Of a stretch of DNA of 22,384 bases, positions 1 to 6,868 are shown in pieces. A program made the translations under genes and the position numbers. This DNA comes from CALDSL01 sp039810245 (GTDB lineage Bacteria; Chloroflexota; Anaerolineae; Anaerolineales; Anaerolineaceae), in NCBI GenBank assembly GCA_039810245.1, contig JBDHWQ010000032.1, positions 1 through 22,384 of the forward strand, written 5' to 3'. How positions within the stretch are numbered: position 1 is the first letter of the stretch; the number at the start of each line of letters is the position of its first letter. The notes beneath the pieces are model-generated. The model was not told the origin of the DNA. It worked only from the letters and a program-made list of their open reading frames with translations, and made no database searches.

Positions 1-237
1 TTCGCGGTGGTGGATGTATGGGACGCGCTGCGCTCCAACCGCCCGTACCGCAAAGCCTGGACGGATGACTGCGCCTGGGGGTACATCAAAGAGCAGTCGG
101 GCCGGCACTTTGACCCGCGCGTGGTGGATGCGTTTATCCGCTACCAGGAGTTGCTGGCCGAGGGCAACCAGAAGCCGGGGTTTCTGGCGCAGGTCAAGCC
201 GTGCCAGGGCGTGGGCGCGCACACCGCCGGGGATTAA
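1..237 (+). CDS. HD-GYP domain protein, C-terminal fragment (5' end outside window)
   Basis: The reading frame is open from base 1 and ends at TAA 235-237, so only the last 78 residues are visible. The segment DVWDALRSNRPYRKA followed by GRHFDPRVVDAF is the typical end of an HD-GYP domain, where DALTSxRPYR and G(T/R)HFDP sit after the GYP motif. HD-GYP proteins usually hydrolyse cyclic di-GMP and often carry response-regulator or sensor domains; any such N-terminal domain and the metal-binding HD residues lie outside the window, so activity cannot be judged. The stop codon overlaps the stop of the convergent methyltransferase through a shared TTAA. Confidence 0.85.
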   Translation, partial: FAVVDVWDALRSNRPYRKAWTDDCAWGYIKEQSGRHFDPRVVDAFIRYQELLAEGNQKPGFLAQVKPCQGVGAHTAGD

Positions 238-983
238 GGCTTGCGGCAGGCAAAATACGCCCGGCGGGCCTCGGGCTGCAGGGGGATGAGCTTGAGCTGG
301 TCGCCCACCTGCCACGCGCGCGGCGATTCAAAGCCGGCGGCGGCCAGCGCGGCAAAGACCTGTTCGGGCGTATACGCGCGCTGCCATAAGGTCACGTCAG
401 AGCGCTGCCAGGCGCTGTTTTCCAGGCGGAACAGGGTGGCATCAAAGCGGCCCAGCTTTTCCTCGGGGAAATAGGAGTTCTTCCACACGTACGCGTGATC
501 GTCGAAGGAATCGCCCCAGTGGCCGTTCCAGCCGGTGATGTAGCCTTCTTCCAGGTTGAGATCGAAGGCAAAGCGGCCGCCGGGCAGCAGCGCGGCGTGG
601 ATGCTGGCAAAGGCCTGCCTCAGCTCTTCCAGCACGAGGATGTGGTTGAGGCTGTCGAAGGTGGAGACGGCGGCGTGGAATCCGGGCGGCAGCGAAAAAT
701 CACGCGCATCGGCGGCCAGGAATTCGCCTGTGGGCGCGTTCTGCCGCGCATAGGCCAGCATTTCTTCCGAGCCGTCAATGCCGGTTACCTGGAAACCGCG
801 CGCAGCCAGCAGGCGCGAGACATGCCCGGTGCCGCAAGCCACGTCGAGCACGCGCGCGCCGGCGGGAAGATCGGCAAGGATCATCTGGTCGAGCAGCGGC
901 ACGACCAGCTCGCTGAACGCGCCCCAATGCTGGTTGTAGATCCAGGCGAAGCGGTCGTAGTCGGTATAGCGGAGTGTGGGCAT
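234..983 (-). CDS. Class I SAM-dependent methyltransferase
   Basis: This 249-residue protein has the SAM-binding motif I VLDVACGTG at about residues 45-53, an acidic residue after the second strand (TGIDGSEEML) and a motif II/III region with AADARDF and STFDSLNHI. That is the Methyltransf_25/11 fold of small soluble methyltransferases; the substrate cannot be read from sequence. The ATG at 983 is preceded on the minus strand by CAGGAGACCC, a good ribosome binding site. It begins 15 bp after the chlD stop on the same strand, so it is probably cotranscribed with chlD. A role in tetrapyrrole chemistry is tempting from position, but no CbiL, CobA or BchM signature is visible, so this stays a generic methyltransferase. 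Confidence 0.88.
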   Translation of the reverse strand: MPTLRYTDYDRFAWIYNQHWGAFSELVVPLLDQMILADLPAGARVLDVACGTGHVSRLLAARGFQVTGIDGSEEMLAYARQNAPTGEFLAADARDFSLPPGFHAAVSTFDSLNHILVLEELRQAFASIHAALLPGGRFAFDLNLEEGYITGWNGHWGDSFDDHAYVWKNSYFPEEKLGRFDATLFRLENSAWQRSDVTLWQRAYTPEQVFAALAAAGFESPRAWQVGDQLKLIPLQPEARRAYFACRKP

Positions 984-998
984 GGGTCTCCTGTATCC

Positions 999-1979
999 TC
1001 ACCGGCGGTCTTCGACGGGCGGGGACTTGCTCTGAGCCATCTCATTGCGCACGGTGAAATACAGGTTCTCGGCGCGCAGGTCGGTGATGGTGTAGCACGG
1101 GCCTTCCAGGTGGTCGGCGAGGGCCTGGGCCAGCCCCTGGTCGAAGGCGGCGTGCTCCATGTTGATCACCACGCTGTGCACCTTCTCCGAGGCGATCAGG
1201 TCGGCGAAGCGGTTGGCCTCTTCCTGCGGCGGCATGTGCCCCAGCGAGACGTTGCCCGCGCCGTCGGTGAGCAGGATCAGCAGCGGCATTACGTCCGGGT
1301 GGAGCGTCTTCTCGCGGTGCAGCACCTCATAAGCCATCTCCAGCCCGGCGGAGAGCGGCGTCTTGCCGCCTACGGGGATATCGGCCAGCACGCGCTGCGC
1401 GAGCTGCACCGAATTGGTGGGCGGCAGCACCAGCGTAGCGCGGTCTTTCTGGAATACAATCAGCCCCACGCGGTCGCGGCGCTGGTAGGCGTCGGTAAGG
1501 AGCGAGAGGATCGCGCCCTTGGTGGCAGTCATGCGCTCGGAAACAGCCATCGACCAGGACGCATCCACCAGGAACAGCACCAGGTTGGCAGCGCGGCGCA
1601 CGCGCACCTTGCGCATGTAGTCCGAGGGGGCCACGGCGAAGGCCACGCGCTTGCGCTGCTCGGCCCGGCGCTTCTGGAACGGCGCGGCGGCGCGCATGGT
1701 GGCATCGAAAGCCAGGTCTTCGGCCTTGCCCGGCGTGGGGCGCGCCTGGATATAGCGCCCGCGGTGGCGGTCGGTGCGCGTGCGCGAACGCCGCCCGCCC
1801 TGCTTGCGCATCATCTTATCCAGCGGCGTGTCCAGGCGGCGCGGCTCGAACGACTGGCCGGTCTTGGGCTTTTGCCCGCCTTCCCACCAGTTGGCAGTGT
1901 AGTTATCAAAGACGTTCTGCGGGGCGTTCTCGGTCTCGCCCGGCTCGGGCTGGCCTTCCTCGCTGGCCTCGTCAACTAC
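999..1979 (-). CDS. chlD: Chelatase ChlD-type C-terminal half: acidic linker plus VWA domain, expressed by -1 frameshift
   Basis: This is the -1 frame continuation of the upstream AAA+ gene. Read from 1979 it begins VVDEASEEGQ, runs through an acidic Pro/Glu-rich linker and a basic stretch, and enters a VWA (integrin I) domain. The MIDAS site is visible as DASWS (about residue 503 of the 690-residue fusion), the Thr in GGKTPLSAG and LLTDGAGN. In ChlD/BchD the linker and VWA domain contact the large chelatase subunit and the ATPase ring. The first in-frame ATG pair is at 1814, after the linker and with only a weak GGATAAG before it, so independent initiation would give a truncated protein; frameshifting from the upstream gene is the better reading. 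A separate gene starting at 1814 remains possible. Confidence 0.82.
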   Translation of the reverse strand, partial: VVDEASEEGQPEPGETENAPQNVFDNYTANWWEGGQKPKTGQSFEPRRLDTPLDKMMRKQGGRRSRTRTDRHRGRYIQARPTPGKAEDLAFDATMRAAAPFQKRRAEQRKRVAFAVAPSDYMRKVRVRRAANLVLFLVDASWSMAVSERMTATKGAILSLLTDAYQRRDRVGLIVFQKDRATLVLPPTNSVQLAQRVLADIPVGGKTPLSAGLEMAYEVLHREKTLHPDVMPLLILLTDGAGNVSLGHMPPQEEANRFADLIASEKVHSVVINMEHAAFDQGLAQALADHLEGPCYTITDLRAENLYFTVRNEMAQSKSPPVEDRR

Positions 1980-3070
1980 TTTTTTTTTACAGCCCCCTGG
2001 TCGCCTTCTTCCTGGCTGGGCTGCGGCTCACCGGACGTGCTGGCGCCCTGCAACTGCTCGATGCGCTCCTGCAGGTCTTCCATGGTCATCTCGGCCTGCT
2101 GGAACGGCCCGCGCTTGAGGCGGTGCGGCAGCGCCAGCTCGGCGGCCAGGGCGATATCGCGGTCGGTGATGCTGGAGCGGCCTTCAAAGGCAGCGTGGGC
2201 GCGGGCGGTCTTGAGGATCACCAGGTCCGAGCGGTGGCCGTCGACATGCAGCGAGGCGGTCAGCGCGGCGATGGAAAGCAGGTCGCGGCGGGTGTGTGAA
2301 ACGCGGTCCACCAGCCGGCGGGCAGAGTCGATCTGCTGCGAAAGCTCCTGCTCGCGCGGCAGCCACTCCTCGCGGAAGTTCTGCGGATCGCCCTCAAACG
2401 CCAGGTTGCGTTCCATTATCTGCACGCGCTCGCGCGGCTCGCGGATGCCGTAGATCTCCACCGACAGCGCGAAGCGGTCGGTGAGCTGGGGACGCAGGTC
2501 GCCTTCCTCGGGGTTCATGGTGCCCACCAGGATAAAGCGCGCCGGGTGGGTGAAGGAAATGCCCTCGCGCTCGACGATGTTCATACCCATCGCGGCCGAA
2601 TCGAGCAGTACGTCCACCACGTGATCGTCGAGCAGGTTGACCTCGTCAATATACAGCAGGCCGCGGTTGGCAGCCGCCAGCACGCCCGGCTCGAAGCTGC
2701 GCTCGCCCTTTTGGATGGCGCGCTCGATGTCCAGCGTGCCCACCACGCGATCTTCGGTGGCGGAAACGGGCAGGTTGACGAATGGCGTGTGGCGCGTGGT
2801 GACGGGCAGCACCTGGCCGGCGGCCACGCGCTCGCGGCACTCGGTGCACCAGGTGACGGGCGAATCGGGGTCGCAACCAAAGCGGCAGTCGGAGACGACT
2901 TTGACGCTGGGCAGCAGGGCGGCCAGGGCGCGCGCGGCGGTCGACTTGGCCGTTCCGCGTTCGCCGCGGATCAGCACGCCGCCGATGCGCGGATCAACTG
3001 CGTTGAGCACCAGGGCGCGGCGCATGCGCTCCTGGCCGACGATGGCGGTGAAGGGATAAATGGTGGGCAT
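1976..3070 (-). CDS. chlD: Chelatase AAA+ ATPase (ChlI-like product; N-terminal part of frameshifted ChlD)
   Basis: The zero-frame product is 364 residues starting MPTIYPFTAIVGQE. It has Walker A GERGTAKS (36-43), a four-cysteine patch (62, 66, 75, 78), Walker B LLYIDEVNLL (138-147), the NPEEG sensor region and an arginine-rich C-terminal lid, all typical of the ATPase shared by magnesium and cobalt chelatases. The start at 3070 is chosen because homology begins there; the 36 residues upstream are low-complexity and unlike the family. Translation ends KKK-TAG directly after nine A. A normal stop yields a ChlI-sized protein; a -1 slip yields a 690-residue ChlD. No separate chlI is present here. 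It could serve Mg or Co insertion; B12 neighbours favour cobalt, by inference. Confidence 0.88.
   Translation of the reverse strand: MPTIYPFTAIVGQERMRRALVLNAVDPRIGGVLIRGERGTAKSTAARALAALLPSVKVVSDCRFGCDPDSPVTWCTECRERVAAGQVLPVTTRHTPFVNLPVSATEDRVVGTLDIERAIQKGERSFEPGVLAAANRGLLYIDEVNLLDDHVVDVLLDSAAMGMNIVEREGISFTHPARFILVGTMNPEEGDLRPQLTDRFALSVEIYGIREPRERVQIMERNLAFEGDPQNFREEWLPREQELSQQIDSARRLVDRVSHTRRDLLSIAALTASLHVDGHRSDLVILKTARAHAAFEGRSSITDRDIALAAELALPHRLKRGPFQQAEMTMEDLQERIEQLQGASTSGEPQPSQEEGDQGAVKKK
1979..1998 (-). promoter_or_regulatory. Programmed -1 ribosomal frameshift signal
   Basis: In the zero frame the RNA reads GTA AAA AAA AAG TAG, so the heptamer A AAA AAG (1985-1979) is the same slippery sequence as in E. 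coli dnaX. AGGGGG at 1998-1993, seven bases upstream, can pair fully with the anti-Shine-Dalgarno with one G-U pair, as in known stimulators. The stop TAG (1978-1976) follows at once. Downstream, GGCC (1968-1965) can pair with GGCC (1955-1952), and GCCCG-AGC-CGGGC (1950-1938) forms a small hairpin; both are modest. The -1 frame is open from here to the VWA domain. Confidence 0.78.
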
Positions 3071-3097
3071 AGATCGAGTCGGTTCCTTCAAAACCTG

Positions 3098-3125
3098 AGT
3101 GTATGACAATGGAAGTTTACCACAA
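3098..3125 (-). promoter_or_regulatory. Candidate sigma-70 promoter for chlD and the methyltransferase
   Basis: On the minus strand TTGTGG (3125-3120) and TACACT (3103-3098) are separated by 16 bp. The predicted start lies about 20 bp upstream of the chlD ATG (3070). GAAGGAA about 13 bases before the ATG is a distant, weak ribosome binding site. Nothing better is seen nearby, but this is a pattern match only. Confidence 0.45.
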
Positions 3126-3378
3126 CTGGAAGAGCGTGGCTGGCAGCGGCGCGGCACAGATTTTGCGCGCCGCGCCAAAGTGCAAACTGCCTGTCAGATG
3201 CACCCCCATCGCGGCATCCTACATTGGCCGCCCGGGTGGCTACACCACCATCCTGAGCAAAAACACGGTAGGGATGCCCTGCCCCGAATGTGAGCGTACC
3301 ATCCGCAAAGAAGCCTACATGGGCGGCAGCATCTATTATTGCCCGCAGTGCCAGGCAGCGGAGAAGCAGGCGGCATAA
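3103..3378 (+). pseudogene. Remnant of a Fpg/Nei-family DNA glycosylase: C-terminal zinc finger only
   Basis: The 91-codon frame ends with GRPGGYTTILSKNTVGMPC, then CPEC (Cys60, Cys63) and CPQC, with KEAYMGGSIYYCPQC between. This is the four-cysteine zinc finger that closes formamidopyrimidine-DNA glycosylase/endonuclease VIII proteins, with the short run before it typical of that family. Homology covers only about residues 41-86 (roughly 3223-3360). The first 40 residues look unlike the family, and the catalytic PE N-terminus and H2TH domain are missing in all frames nearby, where the divergent chlD promoter lies instead. I read it as a decayed fragment. A small expressed zinc-ribbon protein is possible but no good ribosome site precedes it. 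An intact mutM lies at 7872-8714. Confidence 0.62.
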
Positions 3379-3440
3379 CCGGGACTATCGTAACCCCTTA
3401 ACCGTTCCAGATTCCATCTTCCCCGGCCGGATGGGCGCGG

Positions 3441-3446
3441 TATAAT
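3441..3446 (+). promoter_or_regulatory. -10 element of the B12-mutase operon promoter
   Basis: A perfect TATAAT lies 37 bp upstream of the ATG at 3484. The -35 position (around 3418-3423) reads CTTCCC, a poor match, so an activator or sequence-weak promoter is implied. Predicted start near 3453. Confidence 0.55.
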
Positions 3447-3483
3447 GAAGGTTGATTGCCAAACCCCTTCAATGGAGAAGATC

Positions 3484-3900
3484 ATGGAGCGAACGCTTCG
3501 CGTACTGGTGGCAAAACCCGGATTAGACGGCCATGACCGTGGCGCCAAAGTGGTAGCGCGCGCGCTGCGCGACGCCGGGATGGAAGTGATTTATACCGGG
3601 CTGCGCCAGACGCCCGAGATGGTGGCCGAGGCCGCGCTGCAGGAAGATGTGGACGCGGTAGGCGTTTCGATCCTTTCCGGCGCGCACCTGGCGCTGGTTC
3701 CGCGCATCGTGGCGCTGCTGCGCGCCAACGGGCAGGAGAACGTCAAGGTGTTTGTGGGCGGCATCATTCCCGAACAGGACATCCCCACCCTGCTAGACGC
3801 GGGCGTGTTCGCGGTTTACGGGCCGGGCACTTCGACCGAGAAAATTGTGGAAGATATCCGCCGGGCGGTGACCGGCGAAGCGGCGGCCCCGGCGGTATGA
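3484..3900 (+). CDS. Cobalamin-binding subunit of methylmalonyl-CoA mutase type (stand-alone B12 domain)
   Basis: This 138-residue protein is a complete B12-binding Rossmann domain. KPGLDGHDRGAK carries the DxHxxG motif whose His is the lower axial cobalt ligand; VGVSILSGAH and VFVGGIIP are the conserved strands that hold the nucleotide tail. Stand-alone domains of this length are the small subunit of two-part acyl-CoA mutases (methylmalonyl- or isobutyryl-type), paired with a separate catalytic subunit not in the window. Start choice: GGAGAAG sits six bases before ATG 3484, whereas the earlier ATGs at 3445 and 3472 have no such site and the first overlaps the -10 box. The stop overlaps the meaB start by 4 bp (ATGA), implying translational coupling. 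Confidence 0.9.
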   Translation: MERTLRVLVAKPGLDGHDRGAKVVARALRDAGMEVIYTGLRQTPEMVAEAALQEDVDAVGVSILSGAHLALVPRIVALLRANGQENVKVFVGGIIPEQDIPTLLDAGVFAVYGPGTSTEKIVEDIRRAVTGEAAAPAV

Positions 3901-4919
3901 CGGCTTCGCCTTCCCCGCTGGCCCAGGCAGTGCTGGCCGGTGACCGGCTGGCGCTGGCGCGCCTGCTGACCCAGGTGGAAAACCAGACCCGCGCCGGGCA
4001 GGATGCCCTGGACGCGCTGTTCGCGCGCACGGGGCGGGCGCACCTGGTGGGCATCACCGGCGCGCCGGGCACGGGGAAGTCGTCACTCACCAACCAGCTC
4101 GCGCGCGCCCTGCGCCAGCAGTCCAACGGCAGCAGCCCGCACCGCGTGGGCGTAATCGCCGTGGACCCGTCCAGCCCGTTCACCGGCGGGGCGCTGTTGG
4201 GTGACCGGGTGCGCATGCGCGACCTGGCCGGTGACCCGGGTATTTTCGTGCGCTCGATGGCATCGCGCGGGGCGCTGGGCGGCCTGGCGCGCGCCACCGC
4301 GGCTATGGCCCAGGTGTTGGACGCCGCCGGGTACGACATGATCCTGATCGAAACCGTGGGCGCGGGGCAGTCTGAAGTGGATATTGCCCGGCTGGCGCAC
4401 ACCACCGTGGTGGTGGAAGCGCCGGGCCTGGGTGACGACATCCAGGCGATTAAGGCCGGTATCTTAGAAATTGCCGACATCCTGGTGGTCAACAAGGCCG
4501 ACCACCCCGGCGCCGAAAACGCCGAGCGCGCGCTGCGCGCCATGCTGGAGATGGCCGCCGCGCACTGGGCCGGGCATCACGGCGCGCAGAGCGTGCCGGA
4601 AATGCCCGCCGCGGATCGCGAAAGCGGATGGCAGGTGCCCGTCTACCAGACGGTGGCCACGCAGGGCCAGGGCAGCGCCGAAGTGTGCGCCGCCATCCTG
4701 CGCCACGCGGCCTACCTGCGCGAGAGCGGGCTGTGGCGCGAGCGCGAGACCTACCGGCTGCGCAGCGAGCTGAACGCCGCGCTGCAGGCCGCGCTGGTGC
4801 AGCACTGGCGCAGCCGCGTGCCGGATGCGCTGTACGAGCAGACGGTGGACGCGCTGGTGGAGCGCAGCCTGAGCCCCAGCCAGGCCGTGCGCCGGCTGGT
4901 GGAACCGGAGATATTGTAA
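3897..4919 (+). CDS. meaB: MeaB/ArgK-type GTPase, acyl-CoA mutase chaperone
   Basis: The 340-residue protein is a G3E-family P-loop GTPase. Walker A GAPGTGKS is at 55-62, the switch I region VDPSSPFTGGALLGDRVRM at 89-107, the G3/switch II segment ETVGAGQSE at 152-160 and the NKAD base-specificity motif at 199-202. MeaB proteins load and protect adenosylcobalamin in methylmalonyl-CoA mutase and drive removal of damaged cofactor. Overlap by ATGA with the B12-binding subunit is strong functional context. The C-terminal arginine-rich helices match the MeaB dimerisation arm. Its old name, ArgK (arginine transport kinase), is considered a misassignment. Confidence 0.95.
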   Translation: MTASPSPLAQAVLAGDRLALARLLTQVENQTRAGQDALDALFARTGRAHLVGITGAPGTGKSSLTNQLARALRQQSNGSSPHRVGVIAVDPSSPFTGGALLGDRVRMRDLAGDPGIFVRSMASRGALGGLARATAAMAQVLDAAGYDMILIETVGAGQSEVDIARLAHTTVVVEAPGLGDDIQAIKAGILEIADILVVNKADHPGAENAERALRAMLEMAAAHWAGHHGAQSVPEMPAADRESGWQVPVYQTVATQGQGSAEVCAAILRHAAYLRESGLWRERETYRLRSELNAALQAALVQHWRSRVPDALYEQTVDALVERSLSPSQAVRRLVEPEIL

Positions 4920-4992
4920 GCACGCGCCCGGCCGCGAAAAGCCAGGGCGTTTGGCACAACGAGACCGCAGACGAGTGAGGAGAAGGTTCAAG

Positions 4993-6312
4993 ATGGAACG
5001 CGTATTAATTGGAGATCTTCGCAAGCACATTGGGCAAACCGTTACCGTACAGGGCTGGCTGCAAACCCTGCGCGACCAGAAGAAAATGCAGTTCCTGGTA
5101 GTGCGCGACACGACCGGCATGGTGCAGGTGGTGGCCGAAAAGGCCGCCAACCCCGACCTGGCGGCGCAAATTTCGGCGCTGACCCAGGAATCGAACCTGA
5201 CCCTCACCGGCATGGTAATCGACAACCCGATCGTCAAGCTGGGCGGGCTGGAAATGCAGCTTGCCACGCTGCAGGTGGAAAATCTGGCGGCCTCGCCGCT
5301 GCCCTTCGACCCATCGGCGGAAACGCTGCCCACGCTGGATTTCCGCATGGACTGGCGCTTCCTCGACCTGCGCCGGCCGCAGAACCTGCTGCTGTTCCAG
5401 GTGCAAACCACGCTGGAGCAGGCCTGGCGCGAGTACTGGCTGCAGAATGGCTTTGTGGAAATCCATTCGCCCAAGCTGATGGGCAGCCCGAGCGAGAGCG
5501 GCGCCGAGCTGTTCGAGGTGGCATACTTCGAGCGCAAGGCTTACCTGGCGCAGTCGCCGCAGTTCTACAAGCAGATGGGCATGTCCGCCGGCTTCGACCG
5601 CGTGTTTGAGGTAGGTCCGGTGTTCCGCGCCGACCCCAGCTTCACCTCGCGCCACATGACCGAATTCACCGGCATTGATATGGAAATGTCGTGGATCGAA
5701 TCGCACGAAGACGTGATGGCCTTCCAGGAGCGCTGGCTGCAGTTCGCCTGGCAGGCGGTCAAAGACCGTCACGGCGAGGCCATCCAGCAGTTGTTCGGGC
5801 GCGAGATCGTCGTGCCGGAAGTGCCCTTCCCGCGCATCCCCATGAAACAGGCGCTGGAAATCCTCAGGCAGGAAAACTACACCCTGCCAGCCGAGAAGAA
5901 GGGCGACATTGACCCGGGCGGCGAGCGCACCCTGGCCGACTGGGTGAAGCGCGAATACGACCATGAGTTCTTCTTCCTCACCGACTGGCCGATCACCGTG
6001 CGCCCGTTCTACCACATGCGCTACGAAGACCAGCCCGAGATCACCAAGAGCTTCGATCTGATCGCCGGTGGGCTGGAGATTGCCACCGGCGCGCAGCGCG
6101 AGCACCGCTACAACGTGCTGGCGCGCCAGGCGCAGGGCAAGGGCCTGGGGCTGGAAAGTATCCAGTTCTATCTCGATTTCTTCAAGTTCGGCTGCCCGCC
6201 GCACGGCGGCTTTGGCCTGGGCCTCTCACGCACGCTGGTGGTGCTGCTGGGCCTCACCAACATCCGCGAAGCAGTGTACCTGTTCCGCGGGCCCAACCGC
6301 CTGGAGCCGTAA
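4993..6312 (+). CDS. aspS: Aspartyl-tRNA synthetase, archaeal/short type
   Basis: The 439-residue class IIb synthetase has an N-terminal OB-fold anticodon domain (about 1-100), TLDFRMDWRFLDLRRP before the catalytic core, motif 2 from FRADPSFTSRH (211-221), GAQREHRYNVL, and motif 3 HGGFGLGLSR (404-413). It lacks the GAD insertion that makes most bacterial AspRS about 590 residues, so it is the archaeal/AspS2 type. Start: ATG 4993 has GAGGAGAAGG upstream; an in-frame ATG at 4951 would add 14 arginine-rich residues. AspRS of this type are often non-discriminating, making Asp-tRNA(Asn) for GatCAB; that cannot be settled here. AsnRS is the main alternative, but QREHR rather than QREER favours Asp. 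Confidence 0.86.
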   Translation: MERVLIGDLRKHIGQTVTVQGWLQTLRDQKKMQFLVVRDTTGMVQVVAEKAANPDLAAQISALTQESNLTLTGMVIDNPIVKLGGLEMQLATLQVENLAASPLPFDPSAETLPTLDFRMDWRFLDLRRPQNLLLFQVQTTLEQAWREYWLQNGFVEIHSPKLMGSPSESGAELFEVAYFERKAYLAQSPQFYKQMGMSAGFDRVFEVGPVFRADPSFTSRHMTEFTGIDMEMSWIESHEDVMAFQERWLQFAWQAVKDRHGEAIQQLFGREIVVPEVPFPRIPMKQALEILRQENYTLPAEKKGDIDPGGERTLADWVKREYDHEFFFLTDWPITVRPFYHMRYEDQPEITKSFDLIAGGLEIATGAQREHRYNVLARQAQGKGLGLESIQFYLDFFKFGCPPHGGFGLGLSRTLVVLLGLTNIREAVYLFRGPNRLEP

Positions 6313-6313
6313 G

Positions 6314-6856
6314 ATGATCAGCGGCGCGCATATTCGCCTGCGACCCATCGAGCGGGAAGAGGTCCCGCTGCTGGCGCGCTGGTTTAACGACCCGGAGATC
6401 ACGCAGTGGATCCGGATCACTTACCCGATGGCACTGGGCGAAGAAGAGCGCTGGTACGAGCAGATGTTACAGCGGCCGCCGGAGCTGCACCCGTTGATGA
6501 TCGACGTGGAGACGGACGAAGGCTGGCTGCCCATCGGCAACTGCGGTTTCAACCAGGTATCGTGGGTAGACCGCAGCGCCGAAGTTGGTATCGTTATTGG
6601 TGAAAAACGCTTCTGGAGCAAAGGCCACGGCGGCAGCGCCCTGCGGCTGATGCTGCGCTTTGGGTTCGATCATCTCAACCTGAATCGCATCTGCTTGGAA
6701 GTGCACGCGGATAACGCGCGTGGAATCCGATCGTATGAGAAGGCCGGTTTTGTTCACGAAGGACGCAAACGACAGGATACGTACAAGAACGGGAAGTATG
6801 AGGACACGCTGATCATGTCGGTGCTGCGTTCGGAGTGGGTTGACCGGCCGGTTTAG
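6314..6856 (+). CDS. GNAT-family N-acetyltransferase (RimJ/RimL-like)
   Basis: The 180-residue protein begins MISGAHIRLRPIEREEVPLL, the usual RimL-type opening, continues with ARWFNDPEITQW and ends with the acetyl-CoA-binding segment: EVGIVIGEKRFWSKGHGGSALRLMLRFGF and NRICLEVHADNARGIRSYEKAGF. Members acetylate protein N-termini, amino sugars or small molecules; the acceptor is unknown. It starts one base after the aspS stop, so translational coupling is likely. The frame extends upstream inside aspS to 6068, but that part is an out-of-frame shadow of aspS. Confidence 0.9.
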   Translation: MISGAHIRLRPIEREEVPLLARWFNDPEITQWIRITYPMALGEEERWYEQMLQRPPELHPLMIDVETDEGWLPIGNCGFNQVSWVDRSAEVGIVIGEKRFWSKGHGGSALRLMLRFGFDHLNLNRICLEVHADNARGIRSYEKAGFVHEGRKRQDTYKNGKYEDTLIMSVLRSEWVDRPV

Positions 6857-6868
6857 ACTGGAGCTGTC

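Noticed and set aside
1980..1988. The nine-A run as a plain sequencing error
   Set aside because: Not excluded, but the exact dnaX-type heptamer, in-phase SD-like element, immediate stop and the published class of frameshifting chlD genes make a real signal more likely.
495..2453. 652-codon open frame on the plus strand across the methyltransferase and chlD
   Set aside because: It is antisense to two proteins with clear catalytic motifs, has a His/Gly/Ala-rich composition typical of GC-rich shadow frames, and resembles no known family.
3071..3178. 36-residue N-terminal extension of the ChlI-like protein
   Set aside because: The segment is unlike the family, overlaps the likely promoter, and MPTIYPFTAIVGQE is the usual family start.
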